The translations under genes were made by a program, and so were the position numbers. From Vibrio agarivorans (GTDB lineage Bacteria; Pseudomonadota; Gammaproteobacteria; Enterobacterales; Vibrionaceae): a stretch of 64,000 bases of DNA. The stretch covers positions 930,001 through 994,000 of the forward strand of contig NZ_JAUFQF010000001.1 in assembly GCF_030409635.1 (NCBI RefSeq), written 5' to 3'. Every line of letters starts with the position of its first letter. Position 1 is the first letter of the stretch. This document shows positions 8,783 through 17,340 of this stretch, one piece after another. The notes beneath the pieces are model-generated. The model did no database searches and was not told the origin of the DNA. It saw only the letters and a list, made by a program, of their open reading frames with translations.

Positions 8783-9661
8783 TTATCGATGCCCAAAACC
8801 ACACACTGCATCTATAAACATTTTCATCGCTGGGTTGATTGAGGCGCCCTGTTGGAGAATAACTTCAGCATTCCAATTGGCAAACTCATCTGGGAACACA
8901 ACAACGTCATTGTTCTCCGTTGCCTCTTTACAAATAAAGCCCGGAAGATGCCCCCAGCCCACGCCTGTTTTCACTAAATTCAACATCTGAAACGCATTAT
9001 TACAGACCATATGTCTATGGCTGACGATATCCGCACTCTTTAGCCCCAAGTCACTCAAAAATGAATACGTTAGTTGTAACTTATCGGCAAAGTCTCTATC
9101 AGTCGCATTTTTAGGTAGCTGCCATTGTTTTGGCACCACTCTGACCACATCGAAGCTATATGCTTTTTTCACTTCTATTTCCTGGACCATATTGATCGCT
9201 GAAAACACCAACCCAACGTCTGCTCTACCAGACATCACCCAGCCTCTTACCTGCAACGTATCGCCATTCAATACTTTCAGGTTGAGGTAGGGATATTTAT
9301 TAAGAATCTCTGCTAATACAAGATCGAGGTTGCGGTCAACTAAGCTCGTTTCAATCGCCACGGTCATGCGATCTGGTACCCCTTTCAACAAACTGTCTAT
9401 CTTAAGTTCAAAGTGTGTGGCTTCGCTGAGCATAGAGATAGCATATTTATAAAGTTGCAATCCATGCGGTGTCACCTCTAGAGAACGAGCATGTCGTTCA
9501 AATAACGTCAAACCCGTATCAATTTCAAAGTTGTTCACCTGCTCACGTACCGTCGTCACGTGCTTTCCCAAGTGTCGCGCGGCCTGAGCAATGCCTTTCT
9601 GTTCAACAGTCGCAACAAACGCCTGTAACTGCTCTATTGATAATGCCATAACCCCTCTCAT
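8783..9661 (-). CDS. LysR family transcriptional regulator
   Basis: A 292-aa LysR protein. The N-terminal winged helix (MALSIEQLQAFVATVEQKGI through HVTTVREQVNNFEIDTG) is followed by a substrate-binding domain from about residue 93. The start is probably the second Met (MALSI, four codons in). It is divergent from the Ntn hydrolase gene with a 145-bp shared region, and sits between the two secreted amide hydrolases whose control regions are alike. It is the natural candidate regulator of both. The inducer is unknown. Confidence 0.88.
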   Translation of the reverse strand: MRGVMALSIEQLQAFVATVEQKGIAQAARHLGKHVTTVREQVNNFEIDTGLTLFERHARSLEVTPHGLQLYKYAISMLSEATHFELKIDSLLKGVPDRMTVAIETSLVDRNLDLVLAEILNKYPYLNLKVLNGDTLQVRGWVMSGRADVGLVFSAINMVQEIEVKKAYSFDVVRVVPKQWQLPKNATDRDFADKLQLTYSFLSDLGLKSADIVSHRHMVCNNAFQMLNLVKTGVGWGHLPGFICKEATENNDVVVFPDEFANWNAEVILQQGASINPAMKMFIDAVCGFGHR

Positions 9662-9693
9662 AAACAGAATTAAGAGCAGGTAACTTACCTACC

Positions 9694-9806
9694 CTCAGAC
9701 ACTTTGAGAATAGTGTATGTAAGTCATAATAGCCACATCAACCAAGAATACTCCAGAGTCAAAAAACATCGGCTCTGAACCATGAAATTATATAGAGGGT
9801 TACATC
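9694..9806 (+). promoter_or_regulatory. Control region between lysR and the Ntn hydrolase
   Basis: It contains the inverted repeat CTCA-N7-TGAG (9694-9708), a LysR-type T-N11-A box, followed by the spaced blocks shared with the amidase promoter (9702, 9736, 9754). As the region lies between divergent genes, the same site could autoregulate the lysR gene. Confidence 0.65.
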
Positions 9807-10886
9807 ATGAAAACGTTTAAACTCAATACTATCGCTGCTGTTGCTGCACTTTCTATTGCATCTATTGCAGGTGTTGCTGAAGCCTGCTCTCGCATTACCG
9901 TTGACACCCCACAAGGTGTATCAACAGTCCGCTCTCTAGATTGGGGGGTCCAACTCGGCAACGTTGCTCAAGTCAACCCTGTCGGTATCGAACGAGCTTC
10001 TGAAGCACCAAGCTATAAAAATTCAATGACTTGGACTACTAAGTATCACTCTGTTGCACAAACTGAGTGGGAAGTTTTCCATGGCGTTGCCTCTGATGCA
10101 ATCAACTCTGAAGGCCTAGGTACATCACTGCTTTACCTGGCAGATTCAGCAGATTACATCAAAGACTACCAAGACACAGGCGCGCCAGCTGTGAGTTTCC
10201 TAGAAATCGTTTCTTACGTTAATGAGACTTACGCAAGCGTTGACGAAGTCGTAAAAGCTTTCGAGGCCAATGAATTCCAAATCGCTTGGGCTGATGGTCT
10301 CCATGGAAAACAGCATGGCCTGCACCTCTCAGTACAAGATAAATCAGGTGATATTGCTCTATTCCAGCTTAATGAAGGCGGCGAAATGGTTGTGCACCGT
10401 GGTGATGTTGAATCAGACCTACGTGTCATGGCAAATGCACCCTTACAGCAGCATCATCGCGATTATGTATCGAAAGTAAACTTGCAAGACTTAACTGCTG
10501 AAGAGATTCCATCATCTATTTCTTCTTTGGATAGAAACCTTCGTGGTCTGTTCAACACGTCACACGTTACGTTTACAGAGGATGTGTCGTGGAAACAAAC
10601 TCGCGGAAAGTTGCTCAGCACATACAACGCAGGAAATTTAGTACCACAAGACCTTATTGACCCAGTCAACGGTGAGACATACGCAACCTGGACTCAATTT
10701 GTCTATAACCACGATAACGGTGACTTCCTTTTCACCAACTACGATACGCGCGATCAAATTGGTTACAACTTGAATGACACATTAGACTTCACTAAAACCA
10801 TGTGTGCAGATACGGTACAACAAGCTGCAGACGGTCTCAGAGAAGTAACATTTAAAGTCTGTGAGGAGAGCGTAGGTAATCTATAA
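9807..10886 (+). CDS. Secreted linear amide C-N hydrolase (choloylglycine/penicillin V acylase type)
   Basis: A 359-aa Ntn hydrolase. The signal peptide ends AGVAEA and cleavage exposes Cys27 (CSRITVDT), the N-terminal nucleophile; RSLDWG then supplies the conserved Arg and Asp. The family includes bile-salt hydrolases and penicillin V acylases, and Gram-negative members have been reported to cleave acyl-homoserine lactones. The true substrate here is open. The N-terminal signal places it in the periplasm or outside. It is divergent from lysR and shares promoter architecture with the amidase gene. A strong bidirectional terminator follows. Confidence 0.87.
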   Translation: MKTFKLNTIAAVAALSIASIAGVAEACSRITVDTPQGVSTVRSLDWGVQLGNVAQVNPVGIERASEAPSYKNSMTWTTKYHSVAQTEWEVFHGVASDAINSEGLGTSLLYLADSADYIKDYQDTGAPAVSFLEIVSYVNETYASVDEVVKAFEANEFQIAWADGLHGKQHGLHLSVQDKSGDIALFQLNEGGEMVVHRGDVESDLRVMANAPLQQHHRDYVSKVNLQDLTAEEIPSSISSLDRNLRGLFNTSHVTFTEDVSWKQTRGKLLSTYNAGNLVPQDLIDPVNGETYATWTQFVYNHDNGDFLFTNYDTRDQIGYNLNDTLDFTKTMCADTVQQAADGLREVTFKVCEESVGNL

Positions 10887-10901
10887 AACTCCGCAATACT
10901 A

Positions 10902-10940
10902 AATAAAGCACGCCCAGCAAACTGCTGGGCGTGCTTTATT
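10902..10940. terminator. Strong bidirectional terminator
   Basis: An 18-bp perfect stem (10902-10919 with 10923-10940; core GCACGCCCAGCA) has a 3-nt loop and A/T-rich ends, 16 bp after the Ntn hydrolase stop and before the convergent LysR remnant. Confidence 0.9.
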
Positions 10941-11011
10941 ATCATCTATCATAATAAACACTCACTATTCTTACTTTAACCTTAGAATCCACTCACTCAA
11001 ATAACTTGCGG

Positions 11012-11758
11012 TTACGGGTATCTATTTCGCTGTTTTTCTTGAATCAAATCTACAAAACAACGTACCTTTAACGGTATATGGCGACTATGTGGATAGATGG
11101 CATTGATTGGCACGGTATCACTTGGAAACCCAGCAAGAACTTGAACCAACTCACCTGATGCCACATACCTTTCTGCCATCCATATTGGTATTTGAGTAAT
11201 ACCAGCTCCCGCAAGCGCCATCTCTAAATTGGTTTCACCGCTGTTGCTGCGAAAGACACCTCTGACGGGAACCGAAATTTCTTGGTTTTCGCCAATAAAA
11301 TGCCAATTGTTTTGTGAACGATTAAACGTGTAGACGATACAGTTGTGCGATCTCAGATCCTTCGGGTGCTTTGGTGTGCCATGCTTTGCCAGATAACTTG
11401 GTGCGGCAAACAGCAGCAATGGATTGCTAAATAATGGCCTAGCAATTAAGGAGGAGTCCTCCAGTTTCTTGGCACGAATTGCGATATCGATGCCGTTGGC
11501 GATAAGATCGATATGGCGTTCATCAATAACCATATCAATGTTAATTTCAGGATACTCAGTCAGAAACTCACTGATCAACGGAGCCATTAATATTCGCGCC
11601 AGTGGAGCAGGCGCTGCAATTCTTAGTGTTCCCTGTGGCGAAGTGACTTGTGAGCTTAATTTAGTATGCCTATTTAATATAAAAGTGCTTTTAAGTAATA
11701 ACAGGTATCTACAAAAGTAATTTCCATACAACGAACGGCTTTTATAAAATTCACCCAC
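11012..11758 (-). pseudogene. LysR regulator remnant lacking the DNA-binding domain
   Basis: The 248 residues contain a complete LysR substrate-binding domain from about residue 40 (TSPQGTLRIAAPAPLARIL, IDIAIRAKKLEDSSLIARP), but the N-terminal winged helix of about 85 residues is absent. The first 37 residues (GEFYKSRSLYGNYF onward) resemble the linker helix end in corrupted form. No HTH coding sequence is found upstream on either frame of this strand. It cannot act as a normal LysR regulator and is best read as a pseudogene. Confidence 0.75.
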
Positions 11759-11817
11759 AAAAAGAACCTCTTGATTGGTGCTTTATTTAACTAATTTTAG
11801 ACATAAGACGAAAGATA

Positions 11818-12250
11818 ATGAATTATTTGAAAAGAGCCGGGCTTTTATCTGTGGTTTCAATGGCAGTTTTATCTGGGTGTACATCGAAGCAAGCTACTGC
11901 TCCATTAGTCAATGCTCCAAACATCAGTTTAAAACAATGCGCTAAATATGAAATTATCGGTGATGCAAAAGCGACTGTATCTGATGAAGATTTCTTAGTT
12001 TTTGATCTCGATGGAAATGATAACGTCTCTGGTAATATCGGCAACAATAGCTTGTCTTGGTTTGAGTTTGAAGACGAAGCCAGAAACCAGAAACCAAGCG
12101 GTCTATCAGGCAATCGAAAGTGTTCCAGAGGCGGACTCTATTCTATCTCCTAGGTTTCATGTCAGTGAGGAGTCATTTCCACTATTTTACAGCAAACAAA
12201 CAGTTACCGTACAAGGTAAGGCAATAAAATATTTACCTGCTGAGTGCTAG
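11818..12250 (+). pseudogene. Putative lipoprotein, frameshifted by a 7-bp tandem duplication
   Basis: The first frame (11818-12153) has a lipoprotein signal with lipobox VLSGC (Cys21) and a folded-looking middle (DEDFLVFDLDGNDNVSG). After EDEARNQ the frame turns to nonsense. The other frame continues AVYQAIESVPEADS and ends YLPAEC at 12250. The cause is CAGAAAC repeated at 12081-12087 and 12088-12094: removing one copy restores one frame of about 141 aa (EARNQAVYQ). The function is not recognised. A short tandem duplication is reversible by slippage, so this could be a recent mutation or an on/off switch. Confidence 0.75.
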
Positions 12251-12298
12251 ATTAAAGAACCTATGCCAACAAAAAATATAAAGTGTGAGTTCAAGATC

Positions 12299-12348
12299 AA
12301 AAAAGCCCCCTTTCGGGGGCCGGGTTAGGCGAGGTAATCGCCTAAATT
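12299..12348 (-). terminator. Terminator, copy 1 of a 50-bp perfect repeat
   Basis: Read on the minus strand it has a first hairpin (TTAGGCGA with TCGCCTAA) and then GCCCCCGAAAGGGGGC followed by TTTTTT, a classic intrinsic terminator 29 bp after the outer-membrane protein stop. It is identical over 50 bp to 13192-13241. Confidence 0.9.
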
Positions 12349-12376
12349 AGTCAGTAAACAATAATGAGCCAACTGC

Positions 12377-12958
12377 TTAGAATTTGTAGCCAACCGTCAC
12401 GACACCCTGTGTCAGTAAGTCATTTTTACGCTCAACTTTACCGCTAGCTGATACATCTGTAGCTTGAACTCGTCCGTCTACGTATAGCCCATTGTCAACG
12501 GTCAATCGAACCCCTACCGCACCACGTCCACGAACTTCGCCTTTTTCGCTGTTGCCCGTGAACAATAGGTTTGCATCTTTGTTGTAGTACACACCACCTA
12601 CTGCTCCATATGGTTTAATTGAGATGCCGCGCTCTGTATTGAATGTATAGCCAGCTTCACCTTCTACTGCCAACTCATAGGCGGTGCCAAGATTAGTCGG
12701 TTTTTCTTTACCCTGACCATTTACCTTAAAGCCCGTCGCTGCACCTTTTACATTGACAGCGAAGATTTCATTAAAGTCATAACCCGCCTCTAAGACCACT
12801 GAAGCATCCGCATCAAATCCGGTCTCTTTATCTTGAAGTTTGTATTTACCCATATCTGAACCAAACCCACCGCCTACACGGAATCCTGAGTGGTCATCTG
12901 CCGCGAATGAAGATGCTGACATTAGTGCAAGTGTTGAAGCTAGAATTAATTTTTTCAT
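12377..12958 (-). CDS. Outer membrane beta-barrel protein (paralogue A)
   Basis: A 193-aa protein with the signal peptide MKKLILASTLALMSASSFA and alternating strands ending in aromatic residues (VTVGYKF at the C-terminus), typical of a small 8-stranded OmpA/OmpW-like barrel. It is a paralogue of the protein at 13273-13881: signal peptide identical, GYDFNEIFAVNVKGA, EGEAGYTF and VDGRVQATD regions nearly identical, loops diverged. AGAGG 8 nt before the ATG is the ribosome site. The role (adhesion, stress or transport) is unknown. Confidence 0.85.
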   Translation of the reverse strand: MKKLILASTLALMSASSFAADDHSGFRVGGGFGSDMGKYKLQDKETGFDADASVVLEAGYDFNEIFAVNVKGAATGFKVNGQGKEKPTNLGTAYELAVEGEAGYTFNTERGISIKPYGAVGGVYYNKDANLLFTGNSEKGEVRGRGAVGVRLTVDNGLYVDGRVQATDVSASGKVERKNDLLTQGVVTVGYKF

Positions 12959-13035
12959 TTTGATTACCTCTAAAAATTTAAGTAACTCCTTTTGTTTATT
13001 TACCAGTCCCGTTTGGCTTGATAGGTACTTTATCT
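12959..13035 (-). repeat. Duplicated 5' leader of paralogue A
   Basis: The about 75 bp upstream of the start codon are nearly identical to 13882-13959 upstream of paralogue B (TTTGATTACCTCTAAAAA, CTCCTTTTGTTTATTT, CAGTCCCGTTTGGCTTG), differing by small indels and substitutions. The same leader on both genes implies shared expression control. The rest of the gap up to 13191 is AT-rich, with no gene visible. Confidence 0.7.
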
Positions 13036-13191
13036 ATTATTTTAAATTAGATTAAATTAGATACTATTCAATTATTAGATAGGTCACCATGCAGCATTTA
13101 ATTATCCGTGGCGATACCACTCAATGAACTACAAAATTGAGGAGATGACCAAACATATTGAAAGCCCATTAGTATATTTTATTCTGGGCAC

Positions 13192-13241
13192 AAAAAAGCC
13201 CCCTTTCGGGGGCCGGGTTAGGCGAGGTAATCGCCTAAATT
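13192..13241 (-). terminator. Terminator, copy 2 of a 50-bp perfect repeat
   Basis: Identical in sequence and relative position to 12299-12348: two hairpins and a T6 tract on the minus strand, 32 bp after the stop of paralogue B. Confidence 0.9.
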
Positions 13242-13272
13242 CGAGTGCTGGACACACTTATTTGATTGCAAG

Positions 13273-13881
13273 TTAGAACTTATAGCCGACGGTTAATAGA
13301 CCTTGAGTCATCAAGTCATCTTTCGCTTTAAAGCTTTTCCCTTTCTGAGAAAAATCTGTCGCTTGGACACGACCATCAAAGTAAACACCGTTGTCTAATG
13401 TCATGCGAACACCAACCGCACCTCGAGCTTTAACCGCGCCTTTATCTTTATCTGTAAGACCAAAGACTTTACTAGAATCTTTGTCATAGTAAACACCACC
13501 AATCGCAGCGTAAGGCTTGATCGCAGCGCCGCCATCGGTCACAAATGTATAACCGGCTTCACCTTCAAGAGAAATTTCATAGGCTGTTCCACTTTTCAGC
13601 CCTTTGTTACTGCCTTTTTCATATGTCTTGAAACCAGAGCCTGCACCTTTAACATTTACCGCGAATATCTTATTAAAGTCATAGCCGGCTTCAATAACAA
13701 GTGATGGGTCAGCTTCTACTTCGCGATCTGCTTTATCGTTCACTAGCTCTGCACCTGGAACATCGAACTTCGCTACGCTAGAGCCAAGACCACCACCGAC
13801 ACGGAAGCCAGTATGATCGTCCGCTGCGAATGAAGATGCTGACATTAGTGCAAGTGTTGAAGCTAGAATTAATTTTTTCAT
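13273..13881 (-). CDS. Outer membrane beta-barrel protein (paralogue B)
   Basis: A 202-aa protein with the same 20-residue signal peptide as paralogue A and the same C-terminal LTVGYKF ending. It differs mainly in surface loops and in a longer segment after residue 33. Leader, signal sequence and terminator are conserved while the loops diverge, the pattern expected of an outer-membrane protein duplicated in tandem and diversified at exposed positions. A small barrel in the OmpA/OmpW-like group is likely; the function is unknown. Confidence 0.85.
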   Translation of the reverse strand: MKKLILASTLALMSASSFAADDHTGFRVGGGLGSSVAKFDVPGAELVNDKADREVEADPSLVIEAGYDFNKIFAVNVKGAGSGFKTYEKGSNKGLKSGTAYEISLEGEAGYTFVTDGGAAIKPYAAIGGVYYDKDSSKVFGLTDKDKGAVKARGAVGVRMTLDNGVYFDGRVQATDFSQKGKSFKAKDDLMTQGLLTVGYKF

Positions 13882-14164
13882 TTTGATTACCTCTAAAAAG
13901 TTTTAAGTAACTCCTTTTGTTTATTTGCCAGTCCCGTTTGGCTTGGTAGGTAATTTACTCAAATCTTTTCGATAGGTAAAAATAGATACTATTAGTATTT
14001 TCGATACTTCATCACCCTTATAAATATAACGACTCTTTTAGTCCATGCTGATGAGGTTGTTTTCATCCCAACAGAAAGATGTGCAACCTATCTACAAAAC
14101 CAATAGTTACTAATTCGAACTATTTTCACTGGTTCGACATAATGACGTCATCAATGAGGAGAGC

Positions 14165-14593
14165 ATGATGAAAACACACACAACTGATAGCCCAATACAC
14201 CACTTTAAGCAGCAATTAGTACAAGCTTTGTTGCTAGAAGCGGGCATACTTTTCGTGATTTCGCCGACATTTATTGATGAACCGTCTGACATAAATTTAT
14301 TCGGTGGAAAGGTAATTATATTACTCATTGCTATGATTATTTGGAATGCAGCCTATCGCTTCGGGTTTGATTACTATTTATGGAATAATAAAAAAACTTT
14401 AAATAAAACTCTTTCATATAGACTGATATATACCGTGTTATTTCAAGTCGGTGTGCTTGTTATATCGACACCAATCATGTTTTCTATCTTTGATTCATCA
14501 TTTTGGCACGTCGTCACCGCAGACCTTTGGTTCAGTTTATTAGTATTTAGCTACAGTTATATCACCAACTTCATTTATGACCGTTGCCTTTAA
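14165..14593 (+). CDS. PACE family efflux protein (first of a tandem pair)
   Basis: A 142-aa protein with four membrane helices in two repeats, as in AceI-type proteobacterial antimicrobial compound efflux (PACE) proteins. The key acidic residue of helix 1 is present in LLLEAGILFVISPTFI; helix 2 has MIIWNAAYRFGFDY and helix 4 ends NFIYDR. PACE proteins export biocides such as chlorhexidine or natural diamines. The start could be either of two adjacent ATGs (14165 or 14168) after GAGGAG. The second PACE gene follows after 40 bp, so they are likely co-transcribed. Confidence 0.82.
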   Translation: MMKTHTTDSPIHHFKQQLVQALLLEAGILFVISPTFIDEPSDINLFGGKVIILLIAMIIWNAAYRFGFDYYLWNNKKTLNKTLSYRLIYTVLFQVGVLVISTPIMFSIFDSSFWHVVTADLWFSLLVFSYSYITNFIYDRCL

Positions 14594-14633
14594 TGCACAT
14601 TAAACCAACCAACACTATTAAGAGAGACTAGTT

Positions 14634-15101
14634 ATGAACACCAATATTACTCAAAATACACGTACTCCAATGGATAGAATCCGCCACACTATTTTGTTTG
14701 AACTCGGGTTAATTGGAACGATTGTCCCGGTGGGAATGTTGTTTGTGCAAGGCAAAAACCATCATGTTGGCGCTGTTGCTGTTGCCATCTCTTTTCTAGC
14801 AATGGTTTGGAATATGTTGTTCAACTATATGTTTGATGCCTATTTATTAAGAAAGCAAAACCATTGTGTCAAATCAGGAAAACAACGCCTTGCACACGCT
14901 ATTTTGTTTGAGGTGGGTTTAGTGTTAGCGACCGTACCGGTATTAGCTTGGAGTCTCGATCTCACGCTAGGCCAAGCGTTTATTGCAGATATCGGTTTTG
15001 TGGTTTTCGCGTTGTTTTATGCAGGAGCATTCAACCTTATTTATGACAAGGTCTTTCCTGTTAAGGGAGTGAATAAGCAAGGCGTCACTTCAGCATGTTA
15101 A
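14634..15101 (+). CDS. PACE family efflux protein (second of the pair)
   Basis: A 155-aa protein with the PACE double repeat: FELGLIGTIVPVGMLF with the helix-1 glutamate, MVWNMLFNYMFDAYLL, then HAILFEVGLVLATVPVLAW and FNLIYDKVFP. It is closer to the family consensus than its neighbour at 14165. Some small multidrug transporters work as hetero-pairs; whether these two do is only a possibility. Its last 4 nt overlap the stop of the convergent LysR gene. Confidence 0.88.
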   Translation: MNTNITQNTRTPMDRIRHTILFELGLIGTIVPVGMLFVQGKNHHVGAVAVAISFLAMVWNMLFNYMFDAYLLRKQNHCVKSGKQRLAHAILFEVGLVLATVPVLAWSLDLTLGQAFIADIGFVVFALFYAGAFNLIYDKVFPVKGVNKQGVTSAC

Positions 15102-15973
15102 TTGGCAAACAACAACTCGCGCAGGTATTGACAAACAGGGCCTGCGCTTGAATTTTCTTTCCAGAGTAAGTCGACCCCGTAAGACGCATTAGACTTCATA
15201 TATTCGGGCGTAAACTCCACTAACGTACCTAAAGCAACTCGCTCCGCAAGCATCACTTTAGGTAACAAAGCCCAACCAATTCCCTGCTCGACCATTCTGA
15301 TCATGTCATCCTGATCATGTGCCAACCAAATAGATTGAGACATTGTACTAACAGGTCCAAGAACCGCGTGCTCATGCATGCTGGTACAAATAATTTGCCT
15401 CTCTGTCGTCAACATCTCATTATCGACAAGCGTTAAGTCTGCAAAATCACAATCCGGGCTGCATACGCACACCCAATCCAGTTGTCGAATGCAAGCGAAC
15501 TCAAAATACTCGGGTATCGCTTCAGCTGTTAAGTGTAAGACGAAATCAATACGATCATTACTCAAGTCGTCAAACAGCCGCTCGCTAGTCTCTTTCACTA
15601 CTTGAATTTGTGTATAAGGATATTTTTGTGCGAGCTTTTCCAGTGGGGTCTCAATCACGGCAAAAGGCACCAAGGGATCAAGGCCTATAACAACCGTATT
15701 CTCTACTTTATCACGCACACCACTCGTGTAATTTTCTATTCGATCAGCTTGTCGCATCAGTACTTTTGCCTGCTGATACAAATGCTCACCCTCTTGAGTT
15801 AACACCGGGTATTTCCCTGTACGATCAAAGAGACTGACTCCTAAGTCTAACTCTAAGTTGTTTACACTAACACTAATCGTACTTTGGCTTTTTCCTATGT
15901 GTCTACCCGCCGCTGAAAATGATCCTTTTTCCGCTGCAGTAACAAAGGCGAGTAAATAATCGAGGTTAATCAT
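15098..15973 (-). CDS. LysR family transcriptional regulator
   Basis: A 291-aa LysR protein with a winged helix in residues 1-60 (INLDYLLAFVTAAEKGSF, KSQSTISVSVNNLELDLG) and an effector domain behind it. It converges tail-to-tail on the PACE pair with a 4-nt overlap and is divergent from the outer-membrane protein gene at 16076 (102-bp shared region). By position it may control that gene, itself, or the PACE pair, since known AceI genes are governed by a LysR regulator. The target is not shown by sequence. Confidence 0.87.
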   Translation of the reverse strand: MINLDYLLAFVTAAEKGSFSAAGRHIGKSQSTISVSVNNLELDLGVSLFDRTGKYPVLTQEGEHLYQQAKVLMRQADRIENYTSGVRDKVENTVVIGLDPLVPFAVIETPLEKLAQKYPYTQIQVVKETSERLFDDLSNDRIDFVLHLTAEAIPEYFEFACIRQLDWVCVCSPDCDFADLTLVDNEMLTTERQIICTSMHEHAVLGPVSTMSQSIWLAHDQDDMIRMVEQGIGWALLPKVMLAERVALGTLVEFTPEYMKSNASYGVDLLWKENSSAGPVCQYLRELLFAN

Positions 15974-16075
15974 CCGTATTACCTATTGGTTTTGCTAATA
16001 CTTACTAATTTAATCTATTTGTCATGAAATGCAAAAATTACTGCGAATCGAAACAACAATATTTTGGAGTTCAGT

Positions 16076-16747
16076 ATGAAAAAATTGGTATTGGCAGTAA
16101 TTATGGCAAGCGCATTTGGTACGGCGGTAGCAAATGAACAAGAAGCAGACTCAGTGAACTACGGTGATCCAACCGCTAGCTTTAGCACGCTAGGTGTCAG
16201 TGCAAGCAAAGACACTACACAACTTAACGGCATGATGGGGCTTGGTAGCAACATATTCCAAGTTGACTTGGGCTTTGACAATAAATCTGGTGATGTTAAC
16301 TATCGTGGTCGGTATTTCCATGTGACAGATGGACTGGGTTACTCTGTTGATGTTCTGGGGGATAAAAACAGTACGACCGCACTGGCGGGTGCTATCTATA
16401 AATTCCAAGTGACAGACAACATCATGTTATTTCCCATGGGTTCAGTCGGTTACACAAAATCGAAAGACTCAATCAGTTCAGTAAAATCTGAATCCGCTTT
16501 GGGACAAGTAGGCCTTTACGGCATGTATGGGTTTGATGCCGGTCACTGGATCTATGCTAACCCGAAAGCAACCTACCATGCACAAAGTAAAGAGTGGCTA
16601 CCTCAAGTTGAAATTGGTGGTGGTTACATGCTGTTCAATAATGCGTCTATTGGTGCAAAAGTTGAGTATACGGGAGAATCATCTAAAAAAGGCCTATCCG
16701 TTAAGGAAGATACTGTCGGGTGGCTGCAAGCGAACTACTACTTCTAG
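16076..16747 (+). CDS. Outer membrane protein, probable beta-barrel
   Basis: A 223-aa protein starting at ATG 16076 (MKKLVLAVIMASAFGTAVA signal peptide), 5 nt after GGAG; an earlier in-frame TTG at 16064 lacks a ribosome site. The mature part is rich in alternating strands and glycine and ends LQANYYF, an outer-membrane barrel signature with terminal Phe. It could be a small channel or a surface protein. It is divergent from the LysR gene and is followed by a strong terminator. Confidence 0.8.
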   Translation: MKKLVLAVIMASAFGTAVANEQEADSVNYGDPTASFSTLGVSASKDTTQLNGMMGLGSNIFQVDLGFDNKSGDVNYRGRYFHVTDGLGYSVDVLGDKNSTTALAGAIYKFQVTDNIMLFPMGSVGYTKSKDSISSVKSESALGQVGLYGMYGFDAGHWIYANPKATYHAQSKEWLPQVEIGGGYMLFNNASIGAKVEYTGESSKKGLSVKEDTVGWLQANYYF

Positions 16748-16770
16748 ACTGGCTACCAACGTCTATCATC

Positions 16771-16798
16771 GCCAACGCACCAGCGTTGGCTTTTTTTT
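16771..16798 (+). terminator. Intrinsic terminator
   Basis: GCCAACGC (16771-16778) pairs with GCGTTGGC (16783-16790) across ACCA, followed by eight Ts; 24 bp after the outer-membrane protein stop. Confidence 0.9.
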
Positions 16799-17340
16799 GT
16801 GCAAATAACCTGACAATTCGCTATCACGCAAACCAGTTTCGAATTACCAATTAACACAACCTATTTCTCCGCTGCTCGACCAGTTATTTCTACCATTCCC
16901 ACATTTATCCCTATTCCAAAGACAACTTAAAAAGCGGTTGTCCCCACTACTTACAATTCAAACGTTACTAAACTTAAATTGTTATTAGATTCTAACAACC
17001 CTTCAACGCGATTAATGACTTGCGCGTTGTTATAGTTAAATAGAAACGCACCAATAAATCGGAATATCTATACAATTACGATGAACGATGAAGCATCTAT
17101 ATCGACAAGATGATATGCGACGACCTGTCTTAAAGCCAACATCTCGACATCCAAGTCAGACAAGCCTTCCTGGTGTAAAAAAGGACATAAGTTAGGTTAA
17201 AATTGGATGCTTCAACGCAACATTGAACGCATTTTAGGTGATGAAGGAATGGGAGGAACGTGAAGTTTCAAGCAAGAAGGAATTTTGAATTAGAGTGAAA
17301 AGCGTCCTCTTCCTGTATGACGCATTCAATTGGTTTGTTC
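16799..17340. other. Intergenic region without recognisable gene
   Basis: About 540 bp with no open frame that has both a ribosome site and a protein-like composition. AACGCG and CGCGTT about 12 nt apart (near 17007-17030) form a weak hairpin. I see no tRNA, no known riboswitch and no clear intrinsic terminator for the pump operon ending at 17341. Confidence 0.5.

Noticed and set aside
16064..16075. TTG at 16064 as start of the outer-membrane protein
   Set aside because: No ribosome site precedes it, whereas ATG 16076 has GGAG and begins a normal signal peptide.
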